NCBI RefSeq assembly: GCF_002101555.1
Contig: NZ_LQOL01000045.1
Coordinates: 1 to 64,000, forward strand
Reading direction: 5' to 3'
Origin: Mycolicibacterium canariasense
GTDB lineage: Bacteria > Actinomycetota > Actinomycetes > Mycobacteriales > Mycobacteriaceae
DNA length: 64,000 nucleotides
Every line of letters starts with the position of its first letter. The stretch's first letter is position 1. A program made the position numbers and the translations under genes. Shown piece after piece: positions 51,391 through 60,385 of this stretch. The notes under the pieces are model-generated. The model was not told the DNA's origin. It did no database searches and saw only the letters and a list, made by a program, of their open reading frames with translations.

Positions 51391-52098
51391 ATGCACGGAC
51401 ACCTCGTCGTCGCCGCTCTGGCGCTCTGCCTTGCCGCTGCGGTGCAGACGCTGACCGGGGCCGGTTTCGGGCTGACGGCCGCACCACCACTGCTGCTCGC
51501 CGCACCCGCACTGGTACCCGACACGCTGCTGTGGCTGACACTCGCCGTCACGGGCTACTCCGCGTGGGCCGATCGGCGGGCACTCGACTGGCGCTTCGCC
51601 AGGGTCTGTACATGCGCCGCGGTGCCCGGTATCGCGGCGGGTCTGGTGGTCAGTGCGGTCGTGCCGGGCGGGTTCCTCGGCGCCGCCATCGCGGTCGCCG
51701 TGATCGTCGCCGGCGCCGCCGGACTGGCCGGGTTGCGGTTGCCCATCACCCCGATGAGCACCGGTATCGCGGGATTCACCGCGGGAGCACTGAATTGGGT
51801 CGCCGCATTGCCGGGGCCGCCGGTGACCTTGGTCTATCGGGCCGGCGACGCAGCCACCGTTCGCGCCACGCTGTCCGCGGTCTTCCTCGCCGTGTCGGCA
51901 GTCACGCTGGCGATGCGGTACGCAATGGGCCGAGCCGACGCATCGGCTGCACTGTGGGCGGCGGAGTTGGCCGGCGCCGTGCTGCTCGGTGCCGCGGCCA
52001 GCAGGCCACTGGGCGCCCGGCTGTCGTCGACGACGGTGAGCCGCATGGCATTGGCGTTGAGCACTGCGGCCGGAGTGGTGCTGTTGGTCCGCGCATGA
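51391..52098 (+). CDS. TauE/SafE-family sulfite/anion exporter
   Basis: A protein of about 235 residues with some eight hydrophobic segments and the TauE/SafE N-terminal pattern ALAAAVQTLTGAGFGLTAAPPLLL. The family exports sulfite, sulfoacetate or related anions. Sulfite release would be expected after taurine breakdown, so it fits the neighbouring genes. It starts about 80 bp from the divergent MocR gene; ATGs at 51370 and 51376 are possible alternative starts. It is convergent with the PucR gene, with a hairpin between. Confidence 0.85.
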   Translation: MHGHLVVAALALCLAAAVQTLTGAGFGLTAAPPLLLAAPALVPDTLLWLTLAVTGYSAWADRRALDWRFARVCTCAAVPGIAAGLVVSAVVPGGFLGAAIAVAVIVAGAAGLAGLRLPITPMSTGIAGFTAGALNWVAALPGPPVTLVYRAGDAATVRATLSAVFLAVSAVTLAMRYAMGRADASAALWAAELAGAVLLGAAASRPLGARLSSTTVSRMALALSTAAGVVLLVRA

Positions 52099-52102
52099 GG
52101 AA

Positions 52103-52133
52103 CGAACCGTCATCGTCATGACGCGTCGGTTCG
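52103..52133. terminator. Bidirectional hairpin between convergent genes
   Basis: CGAACCG (52103-52109) pairs with CGGTTCG (52127-52133), and inside these GTCAT pairs with ATGAC, leaving a small bulge. The stem lies exactly between the TauE/SafE stop and the convergent PucR stop, so it could terminate both. Confidence 0.6.
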
Positions 52134-52153
52134 CGATGCCGGGACATGATCTG

Positions 52154-53593
52154 TCAGCTGTCGGTTCGGCTGTCGAGAGAGAACGCAGCCAGCGCGACGA
52201 AGACGGTAAGCCTGCGCTCAGGGTCGCTCAGTATTGGGCCCGTGACGGATTCGATACGAGAGATCTTGCTGCGCAGCGTATTCGGATGGATGAAAAGTCG
52301 ACGTGCGGACTCGGTCACATTACAGTCGGTGGCACGCAGCATGCGCAGCACCCGGCGTTGCTCCAGGCTCTCACTGTCGGCTCCGGTGATGGACCCGAGC
52401 GTCTCGGCGACGAAACTTCGGCGCGCATGTTCGGGTAACTGGTACAGCAGCGCCAGCACTCCGAGGTCCCGGTACCTGGTGAGCCGGTTGATCGCCCCGA
52501 TCGACCGGCCGACCGCGACGGCGCGCTGCGCCTGCCGGAAGGAACTGGGATAACCCCGCGGTTCGTCGACTTCAGCCCCGACGCCGACGGCGACGGGCGC
52601 TTTCACCGCACGGCTGAGTGCGCGCTGGAAGGACTCCAGGTCAACGGAGGCTCCGATCACCACAACCGCCAGCCCGCTCTTGACCAGGGTTATCGCGTTG
52701 GGGTCGAATCGGGTTGCCACCGGGGCGATGTCGTCGCGGAGCTGGGCGAGGCCGCCCATGTCCATGGGAACGTTGAACGGTTCCACCGCCAAGAAGACCA
52801 CGGATTTGTCGCTGAACAAGGACAACCGCCTGCTGCGCCGCACCGCCTGCTCGCGCTCGGCCAGATCGTCACCGAGGATCAGCTTCAACGACCGCGTGGC
52901 TTCGACGACTCGGTCGTCACCGCCCGCGTCGGCATTCTTGGTGTGTATCGACAGCACCGGACGCACCACGTCGATCAGGCGCCGTTCCTGGTCCCCCAGC
53001 GGGGTGGCTCGATCCACCTCGAGCGCGGTCCGCGAGTCCACCCGGATGACATCGTCGGACGCGGCGCCCCGGAGCGCCCGAACACTGCACCGGGCCCCGA
53101 GCGCCGTACCGAGCAACTCCAGAATCGCCGCCAGGTCATCGGCGACCGCCAAGACGCGCGCCGCGAACTCGCCGAGATCCGGGACGGCCACGTCTGGTTG
53201 CTGCGGCGCGCAGAGCCGGCGCACCGCCCCGGCGACATCGGCCGAGCCGTCGCGGTCCCATAGGACAGCGACGTTCGCCCGTTCGGCCAGCTCGACCGCG
53301 GCCGGCGGGGCGTTGACCGGCCGGCTTGGCGACACCACCACGGCCGCGGGCCTGGTCCGGAGCACGTCGGCGAGCAGCAACGTGAGATCAGGGAAGGGGC
53401 CGCCGGCGCGTGCGGACTCCCAGCGAACGTGCACCAGTTCGGTCACCGTCCATGGGCCGGCAGCACTGTCGACGACGCCGCTCACCGCCGCGTCGGTGGT
53501 CACCTGGCTCGTCACCACCGGTAGCGCCAGTACCGCCGCGACGTCTGCGACGGTGACAATCTCAGTGCCGCGCATCACCGCAGCCAGCGGCAT
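52154..53593 (-). CDS. PucR-family transcriptional regulator
   Basis: A 479-residue regulator: an N-terminal PucR domain (VADVAAVLALPVVTSQVTTDAAVSG, later LLLADVLRTRPAAVVVS), a central GGDEF-like/CdaR-type region (AVGVGAEVDEPRG), and a C-terminal HTH_30 (DCNVTESARRLFIHPNTLRSKI). It is divergent from the 2OG-oxygenase gene at 53646 with only 52 bp between starts, so it very likely controls the 53646-61675 cluster. PucR proteins often sense purine or pyrimidine-type intermediates, which fits a UraA-like permease and dihydropyrimidinase in that cluster. Confidence 0.9.
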   Translation of the reverse strand: MPLAAVMRGTEIVTVADVAAVLALPVVTSQVTTDAAVSGVVDSAAGPWTVTELVHVRWESARAGGPFPDLTLLLADVLRTRPAAVVVSPSRPVNAPPAAVELAERANVAVLWDRDGSADVAGAVRRLCAPQQPDVAVPDLGEFAARVLAVADDLAAILELLGTALGARCSVRALRGAASDDVIRVDSRTALEVDRATPLGDQERRLIDVVRPVLSIHTKNADAGGDDRVVEATRSLKLILGDDLAEREQAVRRSRRLSLFSDKSVVFLAVEPFNVPMDMGGLAQLRDDIAPVATRFDPNAITLVKSGLAVVVIGASVDLESFQRALSRAVKAPVAVGVGAEVDEPRGYPSSFRQAQRAVAVGRSIGAINRLTRYRDLGVLALLYQLPEHARRSFVAETLGSITGADSESLEQRRVLRMLRATDCNVTESARRLFIHPNTLRSKISRIESVTGPILSDPERRLTVFVALAAFSLDSRTDS

Positions 53594-53645
53594 ACGCTGA
53601 TCCCTCGCACGTCACGGCCGGCAGCACATGATGCACAGTAGTCGG

Positions 53646-54638
53646 ATGATCACCGTGCCGCCGATCGATTTCGCACAGGCGTGCGGGCCAGTGCCCGCCG
53701 ACCGGTTTCGGCAGTTCGAGTTGCTGGACACCGCCCTGTCCACGGTCGGTTACGCCCACCTCACCACGCACGGACTGACGCCGACGGCCATCTCCGCCTT
53801 GTTCGACGTCACGAGGACGTTCTTCGAGCGGCCCGCCAACGAGAAGGCCGAGGTCGCACAACCCAGCCCGGAGCAGGTCAGGGGCTGGTCCGGGGTTGGT
53901 TCCGAGGGGATGGCCTACTCGCTGGACGAGGAGTCGCACGGCGATCTCAAGGAGAAGATGGACATCGGCCCGATCCAGGCGCCGGTCCTCGGCGAACCCG
54001 GTGCCGCCGAGATGGCATTCCCCAATCTGTGGCCAACGCAGCCTGCCGAATTCAGGGCCCATTGGGAGCACCATTACCGGCAGATGCAGCGGATCGGCGC
54101 CGGGCTGTTGGCGTTGACCGCCGAGGGTTTCGGTATGGCCCGCAACCACTTCGAGCCGATGTTCGATCGCGAGATGAGCATGCTGCGCGCCCTGCACTAC
54201 CCACCACAGTTGGAGACCCCGTTCCCGTACCAGTACCGGGCCGGCACCCACACCGACTACGGGGCGTTCACCATCGTGTGTGCCGAGTCCACGACCGGTG
54301 GCCTGCAGGTGTTCGACCGTGACGGCGAGTGGCTCGACGTGAGCACGGCCCCGAGCACTCTCGTGGTGCTCGTCGGTGATCTGCTCGCCGAATGGACCGG
54401 CAATCACTGGTCGGCCACCGTTCATCGCACCGCCAATCCACCGCGCTCGGTGGGATTCGGCGGAACCCGGATGGCGTTCGCGTACTACCAGCATCCCAAT
54501 TACGACGCCGTCGTCGAAGAGTTGCCGACGCTGCGCGGACCCGACACCGGACCTCGGCAGGAATTGATCGCGGGCGTGCACCTGCGCGAGAAGTACGTGC
54601 GGCAGACCACGTTCGGTCGCGCCGTGCCACACGACTGA
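53646..54638 (+). CDS. 2-oxoglutarate/Fe(II) oxygenase, IPNS-like family, first of two
   Basis: A 330-residue oxygenase of the isopenicillin-N-synthase/plant 2OG family. The iron ligands are His202 and Asp204 (THTDYG) and His260 (TVHRTA). Arg275 is the 2-oxoglutarate anchor, but the usual R-x-S is R-M-A (275-277), so co-substrate binding may be weakened. Thymine-7-hydroxylase is in the same superfamily, and here the neighbours are a pyrimidine-type permease and hydantoinase, making hydroxylation of a methylpyrimidine or similar ring plausible. ATG 53646 is preferred. It shares the cluster with a canonical paralogue at 54828. Confidence 0.87.
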   Translation: MITVPPIDFAQACGPVPADRFRQFELLDTALSTVGYAHLTTHGLTPTAISALFDVTRTFFERPANEKAEVAQPSPEQVRGWSGVGSEGMAYSLDEESHGDLKEKMDIGPIQAPVLGEPGAAEMAFPNLWPTQPAEFRAHWEHHYRQMQRIGAGLLALTAEGFGMARNHFEPMFDREMSMLRALHYPPQLETPFPYQYRAGTHTDYGAFTIVCAESTTGGLQVFDRDGEWLDVSTAPSTLVVLVGDLLAEWTGNHWSATVHRTANPPRSVGFGGTRMAFAYYQHPNYDAVVEELPTLRGPDTGPRQELIAGVHLREKYVRQTTFGRAVPHD

Positions 54639-54827
54639 CCCGCCGTCGCGGTAACGAACACACCACCCAACGTTTCCCGGGCGTTAGGTGTTGTTTCCGC
54701 AACATTTCCGATGTGACCAGCGCACAGCGTTGCGCGCCACAACGGGTGGCTTTGGCATCTTCATCTCGAATCCATTCGGGGACAGACTCATTCAGAACCG
54801 ATCCCCGAACGAGTGTGAGGACTTGCC

Positions 54828-55823
54828 GTGTCCGTAGTTCCGATCATCGACATCTCCGCCCTGACCGACGGTGACGACGACGCCAAGCGGCGCGTCGGAG
54901 AAGCCCTCGACCATGCCGGTCGCGAGATCGGCTTCTTCCAAGTGGTCAACCACGGCATTCCCGATGACTTGATCTCGGAGATGTACCGAGTGTCGGACGA
55001 GTTCTTCGCCCTCGACGCCGACGAGAAGCGCCGGGTGCGCCAGCCCAGCCCCGACGCCGTCCGCGGCTATTCCTCGATCGGTGAGCAGGCATTCTCCTAC
55101 AGCGAAGACGTCGAACAACCACGTGACCTGCACGAGAAGTTCGACATCGGTCCGGTTGACGTGGACAGTGCCGATCCCTACTTCGCCCCCGAGAACGCCG
55201 GTCCGCACTTCCTGCCCAACCAGTGGCCCGCCCGCCCGGACAACATGGAGCAGATCTGGACCGACTATTTCCGTGCGATGAACGCCCTGGCCCGACGCCT
55301 GATGAGCGGTTTCGCACGCGGCCTGGATTTGGATCCCGACTTCTTCGACGGGGCCATCGACAAGGACATCAGCATGTTGCGGGCGATCAACTACCCGCAC
55401 ATGGACACTCCCCCGTTGCCGGGCCAGATGCGCGCCGGGGCGCACACCGACTACGGCAGCCTGACCATCGTGCGCCAGGAGGAGGCACCGGGCGGGCTGG
55501 AGGTGTTCACCCAGGACGGCGACTGGGAACCGGTGCCGGTGGTGCCCGGCGCCTTGGTGGTCAACATCGGTGACCTGATGGCGCAGTGGACCAACGATCT
55601 GTGGATCTCGACCCGACATCGGGTGCGTCCGCCCCGCCCGGACTCCACCGGCAACACCCGTCGGATGAGCCTGGTCTTCTTCCACCAGCCCAACTACGAC
55701 GCACTGGTCGAATGCCTGCCGAGCTGCCTGACACCGGGAACCGAACCGAAATACGCACCCATCACGTCCGGGGACCATCTGACGCAGAAATTCGAGAAGA
55801 CCATCGCATTCGCGGCCAGCTGA
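54828..55823 (+). CDS. 2-oxoglutarate/Fe(II) oxygenase, IPNS-like family, second of two
   Basis: A 331-residue paralogue of the previous oxygenase. His206 and Asp208 (AHTDYG), His264 (TRHRV) and the intact Arg279-x-Ser281 (RMS) give the complete iron and 2-oxoglutarate sites. The N-terminal region IIDISALTDGDD and FFQVVNHGIPDDL are typical of the family. GTG start after GAGTGTGAGGAC. It starts 189 bp after the first oxygenase and its stop overlaps the ferredoxin start (TGATG). The pair probably act on related steps or substrates. Confidence 0.9.
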   Translation: MSVVPIIDISALTDGDDDAKRRVGEALDHAGREIGFFQVVNHGIPDDLISEMYRVSDEFFALDADEKRRVRQPSPDAVRGYSSIGEQAFSYSEDVEQPRDLHEKFDIGPVDVDSADPYFAPENAGPHFLPNQWPARPDNMEQIWTDYFRAMNALARRLMSGFARGLDLDPDFFDGAIDKDISMLRAINYPHMDTPPLPGQMRAGAHTDYGSLTIVRQEEAPGGLEVFTQDGDWEPVPVVPGALVVNIGDLMAQWTNDLWISTRHRVRPPRPDSTGNTRRMSLVFFHQPNYDALVECLPSCLTPGTEPKYAPITSGDHLTQKFEKTIAFAAS

Positions 55824-56095
55824 TGCCCGAGGCATTCGAGATCGAGTTGCGTTCCACCGGTGAGGTTCTCACAGTCACTCCAGACCGGACCGCACTACAG
55901 GTACTGCAGGAGCGGATACCGGGTATCGACTCGAACTGCCTGCGCGGCGAGTGCGGCGCCTGCGTCCAAACCCTGCTGGCCGGTGAACCCCTGCACCTCG
56001 ACACCGTGCTCTCAGCGCGAGCGAAGGCGGCAGGCAGACGCTTCATCCCCTGCGTCAGCAGAGCCGCAGGCGGTCGCCTGGTACTCGATCTGTGA
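55823..56095 (+). CDS. Small [2Fe-2S] ferredoxin, plant type
   Basis: A 90-residue stand-alone ferredoxin. Cys39, Cys44 and Cys47 (CLRGECGAC) and Cys77 (FIPCVSRA) bind the cluster. It resembles the C-terminal ferredoxin domain of phthalate-dioxygenase-type reductases (VanB-like), but here the flavin and NAD domains are absent. It is coupled to the second oxygenase (TGATG). Ordinary 2OG oxygenases need no ferredoxin, so its partner is unclear. Confidence 0.87.
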   Translation: MPEAFEIELRSTGEVLTVTPDRTALQVLQERIPGIDSNCLRGECGACVQTLLAGEPLHLDTVLSARAKAAGRRFIPCVSRAAGGRLVLDL

Positions 56096-56118
56096 CCACA
56101 CCCCGAACAAGGACGACC

Positions 56119-56517
56119 ATGCCCGAAATCCATCTGTCATTTGCCAGCGTCATCACCGACGACATCGTGGGGCTCAGCGACTTCTACCGAGCCGTGTTCG
56201 ACCTCCCCGAAGTGGTCGAATTGCGCTCCGATCACTTCCGCGGGCTGCGCATCGGTGCCACCATCCTCGGCTTCAGCTCTACCCACGCCTATGAGTTGCT
56301 GAACCTGGACCGCCCCGAATCAACCTCCGGGACAACGCAGTTCCTGACCTTCGAACTGGACAGTGACAAGCGGGTCGACGTCATGACCCAGGCGGCGGTA
56401 GCCGAGGGTGCCCGCTGCATCAAGGACCCGGCGCGGACCTATTACGGAGCCTGGCAATCGGTGCTGGCAGACCCCGCCGGAAACGTGTTCCGGCTCAATC
56501 ATCTCGAGCTCGCCTGA
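56119..56517 (+). CDS. VOC-family protein (glyoxalase/dioxygenase-like)
   Basis: A 132-residue single-module VOC protein. It reads LSFASVITDDIVGLSDFYRAVFDLP at the start and ADPAGNVFRLNHLE at the end, with the paired beta-alpha-beta-beta-beta repeats of the fold. Likely metal ligands are His/Glu residues of the two half-repeats, but I cannot fix them with confidence. ATG 56119 follows AAGGA; a GTG at 56092 overlaps the ferredoxin stop. It could be an isomerase, lyase or glyoxalase on a pathway intermediate. Confidence 0.82.
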   Translation: MPEIHLSFASVITDDIVGLSDFYRAVFDLPEVVELRSDHFRGLRIGATILGFSSTHAYELLNLDRPESTSGTTQFLTFELDSDKRVDVMTQAAVAEGARCIKDPARTYYGAWQSVLADPAGNVFRLNHLELA

Positions 56518-56572
56518 GCTCGAACTTCGACAGCGACGTCGACACCCGACCGACCCAGCAAGGAGAAACCAC

Positions 56573-57871
56573 ATGTCGATGTTCCGTTGGCAACCCACCG
56601 ACGGCAGCGGTGTCGTCGCGCCCCATCAACGGCTGTCGTGGCCGGGCACCATCGGCATCGGCCTACAACATGTGGTGGCCATGTTCGGCGCCACCTTCCT
56701 GGTTCCCATCCTCACCGGATTCCCCCCTGCGACGACACTGTTGTTCTCCGGGATCGGAACCATTCTGTTCCTGACCATCACCCGCAACCAGTTGCCGAGC
56801 TATCTGGGTTCGAGCTTCGCGATCATCGCACCGGTGACGGCGGCATCGGCCTCCGACGGACCGGCCGGTGCGCTCGGCGGCATCATCATGGTCGGGGTGC
56901 TGGTCATGCTTGTCGGCGCGGTGGTGCACTTCGCCGGCATCGGTTGGATCGAACGCCTGATGCCCCCGGTGAGCACCGGAGCCATTGTGGCCCTGGTCGG
57001 ATTCAATCTGGCTCCGACGGCCAAGACGAATTTCGAGCACGCCCCGGTCACCGCCTTCATCGTCCTGACCATGATGGTGCTCTCGCTGGTGCTCTTTCGG
57101 GGCCTGCTGGGGCGCCTCGCCGTGTTCACCGCCGTGGTCGTGGGCTACTTCGTCGCGTTGCTGCGCGGCGAGGTGGACACCTCGGCCATCGGTGCTGCCG
57201 CGTGGATCGGCCTGCCGGACTTCACGGCACCGAGCTTCCATCTGTCGGTGCTGCCGATGTTCATTCCCGTCGTCCTGGTCCTCGTGGTCGAGAACATCGG
57301 CCACGTCAAGTCCATCAGCGCGATGACCGGCATCGACAACGACAAGCACATGGGACGCGCCCTGTTCGCCGACGGACTGGCCACCACGTTGGCGGGCAGC
57401 GGCGGCGGATCGGCGACCACCACCTACGCGGAGAACATCGGGGTGATGGCCGCGACCAAGGTGTACTCCACGGCCGCGTATTGGGTAGCCGGGCTGGCCG
57501 CCCTGCTCCTCGGGCTGTGCCCGAAGGTCGGCGCAGCCATCGCGTCGATCCCGCCGGGGGTATTGGGTGGCGCGACGGTGGTGCTGTACGGCCTGGTCGG
57601 CATCCTCGGCGTGCACATCTGGGTGCTGAACAAGGTGGACTTCTCCCAACCCATCAACCAGATCACCGCAGCTGTGCCGCTGGTGATCGGCATCGCCGAC
57701 TTCACCTGGAGCATCGGTGGTTTGAGCTTCGGCGGCATAGCGCTGGGCGCCATCGCCGCGGTGGTGATCTATCACCTCATGCGTGCCATCGGCACGTGGC
57801 GCAAGACCGTGGAACCGGCCGACCGTTCCGAGCCGGACCCCACACGCGAACACACCGCGCCCGTCGGCTGA
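56573..57871 (+). CDS. NCS2-family nucleobase permease, UraA-like
   Basis: A 432-residue permease with 12-14 membrane segments. GLQHVVAMFG (Gln32-His33) is the TM1 motif of the NCS2 family. VVENIGHV and GGSATTTYAENIGVMAATKVYS closely follow the pattern of uracil permease UraA, including the acidic residues that bind the base and the proton. It should import uracil, thymine or a related base by proton symport. AAGGAG precedes the ATG. Its place ahead of the dihydropyrimidinase supports a pyrimidine-type substrate for the whole cluster. Confidence 0.9.
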   Translation: MSMFRWQPTDGSGVVAPHQRLSWPGTIGIGLQHVVAMFGATFLVPILTGFPPATTLLFSGIGTILFLTITRNQLPSYLGSSFAIIAPVTAASASDGPAGALGGIIMVGVLVMLVGAVVHFAGIGWIERLMPPVSTGAIVALVGFNLAPTAKTNFEHAPVTAFIVLTMMVLSLVLFRGLLGRLAVFTAVVVGYFVALLRGEVDTSAIGAAAWIGLPDFTAPSFHLSVLPMFIPVVLVLVVENIGHVKSISAMTGIDNDKHMGRALFADGLATTLAGSGGGSATTTYAENIGVMAATKVYSTAAYWVAGLAALLLGLCPKVGAAIASIPPGVLGGATVVLYGLVGILGVHIWVLNKVDFSQPINQITAAVPLVIGIADFTWSIGGLSFGGIALGAIAAVVIYHLMRAIGTWRKTVEPADRSEPDPTREHTAPVG

Positions 57872-57909
57872 CCACCGCACGTACCCGAGACCTCTTCGAA
57901 CGGAGACAC

Positions 57910-59331
57910 ATGACGACCACGCTGATCCACGGCGGAACGGTCATTTCGGCCACCGGCCGCCAGGAATTGGACGTGCTGATCGACGGCGAGACCATCGCGG
58001 CGCTGATTCAGCCCGGTTCCACCCCGTTCGGCCCAGGCCTGGCCGAGAACGTCGACCACCTCGTCGACGCGACAGACAAGTACGTCATCCCGGGTGGCGT
58101 GGACGCCCACACCCACATGCAGATGCCATTCGGCGGGACCACGGCATCGGACACCTTCGAGACCGGTACTTTCGCGGCGGCCATGGGTGGCACCACCACG
58201 ATCGTCGACTTCGCCATCCAGACCCCGGGGACCGCCGTCCTGGACACGCTGGGACAGTGGCACGAGAAGGCGGCCGGCAACTGTGCCATCGACTACGGCT
58301 TTCATCAGATCATCGGGGACGTCAACGCCGACTCGCTATCCGCGATCGGGCAACTGATCACCGAAGGGGTCAGCAGCGTCAAGTTGTTCATGGCCTACCC
58401 CGGGGTCTACTACTCCACCGACGGCCAGATCCTGCGGGCCATGCAGCGTTGCGCCGATGTGGGTGCCCTGATGATGATGCACGCCGAAAACGGGATCGCC
58501 ATCGATGAATTGGTGGCTCAGCATCTGGAGCGCGGCGAGACCTCACCCTATTACCACGGCCTCTCCCGGCCCTGGCAGCTCGAAGAGGAGGCCACGCACC
58601 GGGCCATCATGCTGGCCGATGTCACCAAAGTGCCGCTCTACGTGGTGCACGTCTCCGCCAAACAGGCGTTGGAACAGATCGCGACGGCCCGCGGCAACGG
58701 CGCCAACGTCTTTGCCGAGACCTGCCCGCAGTACCTCTACCTGTCTCTGGAGGAGCATTTGGGTGCACCGGGATTCGAGGGCGCCAAGTGGGTGTGCTCG
58801 ACTCCCCTGCGGTCCCGCGCCGAGGGGCATCAGGACGAGTTGTGGCGTTTCATCCGCACCGGTGACGTCACCGGTGTCGCCACCGACCACTGTCCGTTCT
58901 GCATGAAGGGCCAGAAGGAGATGGGCCTGGGCGACTTCTCGAAGATTCCCAACGGCATCGGGGGCGTCGAACACCGGATGAACCTGATGTACCAGGGCGT
59001 GGTCGACGGCCGGATGAGCCTCGAACGGTGGGTGCAGGTATGCAGCACCGAGCCGGCCCGAATGTTCGGCATGTACCCACGCAAAGGCGTGATCAGTCCG
59101 GGGGCCGACGCCGACGTCGTGATCTACGACCCCCACGCGCGCACCGAGATAGGTCTGGGCGCCACACATCACATGAACATGGACCATTCCGCGTGGGAGG
59201 GATTCAGCATCGACGGCGGTATCGCCGTGGTGTTCTCCCGCGGCAAGCGCATCGTCGATGACGGAACGTACCTGGGTAGTCGCACCGACGGCCGGTTCGT
59301 CCGCCGCGGCGTGAGCCAGAACCTGATCTAG
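57910..59331 (+). CDS. Dihydropyrimidinase/hydantoinase
   Basis: A 473-residue cyclic-amide hydrolase. The two-metal site is complete: His67 and His69 (DAHTH), carboxylated Lys158 (SSVKLFMAYPG), His191 (MMHAENG), His247 (VVHVSA) and Asp326 (ATDHCPF). It opens dihydropyrimidines or hydantoins to N-carbamoyl amino acids. CGGAGACAC precedes the ATG. The following LLM oxidoreductase and N-carbamoyl hydrolase are the next genes in the transcript. Very high similarity of motifs to known dihydropyrimidinases. Confidence 0.93.
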   Translation: MTTTLIHGGTVISATGRQELDVLIDGETIAALIQPGSTPFGPGLAENVDHLVDATDKYVIPGGVDAHTHMQMPFGGTTASDTFETGTFAAAMGGTTTIVDFAIQTPGTAVLDTLGQWHEKAAGNCAIDYGFHQIIGDVNADSLSAIGQLITEGVSSVKLFMAYPGVYYSTDGQILRAMQRCADVGALMMMHAENGIAIDELVAQHLERGETSPYYHGLSRPWQLEEEATHRAIMLADVTKVPLYVVHVSAKQALEQIATARGNGANVFAETCPQYLYLSLEEHLGAPGFEGAKWVCSTPLRSRAEGHQDELWRFIRTGDVTGVATDHCPFCMKGQKEMGLGDFSKIPNGIGGVEHRMNLMYQGVVDGRMSLERWVQVCSTEPARMFGMYPRKGVISPGADADVVIYDPHARTEIGLGATHHMNMDHSAWEGFSIDGGIAVVFSRGKRIVDDGTYLGSRTDGRFVRRGVSQNLI

Positions 59332-59342
59332 AAAGGCCGGAG

Positions 59343-60362
59343 ATGGATTTCGGTGTCGTCCTGCAGTGCAACCCGCCCGCATCACGGGTCGTCGAGCTCG
59401 CGGTCTCGGCGGAGAACCGTGGGTTCAGTCATGTCTGGACCTTCGACTCGCACGTCCTGTGGCAGGAACCCTACGTGATCTACAGCCAGATCCTGTCGGC
59501 CACCAGGACGGTGACCGTCGGCCCCATGGTCACCAACCCATTGACCCGGGACAACTCCGTCACCGCCTCCACGTACGCGACGCTGAACTCGATGTTCGGC
59601 AACCGTACGGTGTGCGGTATCGGTCGCGGCGACTCAGCGGTGCGGGTCACCTCGGGCAAACCCTGCTCGGTCGCCGAGCTCGGAGCCGCCGTGCAGGTGA
59701 TCCGTGAGCTCGGCAACGGCCGCAGCGTCGAGATCAACGGCGCCACTGTCCAGTTCCCGTGGGCTCGCCGGTCCGAGCTCGAGGTCTACGGAGCCGGTTA
59801 CGGCCCCCGGATGCTGGACCTGATCGGCCGGCAGACCGACGGGGTGATCCTCCAGATCGCGGATCCGCTGATTGTCGAATGGATGGTCGGACGGGTGAAG
59901 CGAGCGGCAGAAGCCGCCGGTCGCGATCCGGCCGCGGTGAAGGTTGTCGTCGCCGCACCCGCCTACGTCGGCACCGATGTTGCCCACCAACGGGATCAGT
60001 GCCGGTGGTTCGGCGGCATGGTGGGCAATCACGTCGCCGACCTGGTCGCCCGTTACGGTGGCGACGGAGCCGGAGTACCACGCGCGCTGACCGACTACAT
60101 CGAACACCGCTGCGGGTACGACTACAACCAGCACGGCAAGGCGGGAAACACCCACGCCGACTTCGTCCCCGACGGGATCATCGACCGCTTCTGCCTGCTG
60201 GGCACACCCGACCAGCACGTGTCCCGGCTGCAGGAACTCAGCGATCTCGGTGTCGACCAGTTCGCCGCCTATCTGCAGCACGACGGCATCGATGCGACAC
60301 TGACCGCCTACGGCGACCACGTGATACCGGCACTGCAGCCTCAGTTGTCGGCGCGCCTGTGA
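59343..60362 (+). CDS. LLM-class (luciferase-like), probably F420-dependent oxidoreductase
   Basis: A 339-residue TIM-barrel flavin-family oxidoreductase. ENRGFSHVWTFDSHVLWQEPY and GPMVTNPLTRD are typical of F420- or FMN-dependent luciferase-like enzymes, as is TPDQHVSRLQELSDLGVDQF near the end. It follows the dihydropyrimidinase by 11 bp and overlaps or nearly abuts the carbamoyl hydrolase. Members use F420 to reduce or oxidise cyclic substrates; RutA, an FMN uracil monooxygenase, is also of this family. It could provide the missing ring-reduction step before the hydantoinase. Confidence 0.88.
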   Translation: MDFGVVLQCNPPASRVVELAVSAENRGFSHVWTFDSHVLWQEPYVIYSQILSATRTVTVGPMVTNPLTRDNSVTASTYATLNSMFGNRTVCGIGRGDSAVRVTSGKPCSVAELGAAVQVIRELGNGRSVEINGATVQFPWARRSELEVYGAGYGPRMLDLIGRQTDGVILQIADPLIVEWMVGRVKRAAEAAGRDPAAVKVVVAAPAYVGTDVAHQRDQCRWFGGMVGNHVADLVARYGGDGAGVPRALTDYIEHRCGYDYNQHGKAGNTHADFVPDGIIDRFCLLGTPDQHVSRLQELSDLGVDQFAAYLQHDGIDATLTAYGDHVIPALQPQLSARL

Positions 60363-60385
60363 ACACCACGTCGAATCGGAGCACC

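Noticed and set aside
54689..54704. TGTTG-N6-CAACA dyad between the two oxygenase genes
   Set aside because: The arms are only 5 bp, there is one copy and nothing similar near the PucR promoter, so I did not list it as an operator.
56587..57909. Long forward extension of the dihydropyrimidinase frame
   Set aside because: It overlaps the permease in another frame, is Arg/His-rich and lacks similarity. The hydantoinase begins at 57910 with a ribosome site.
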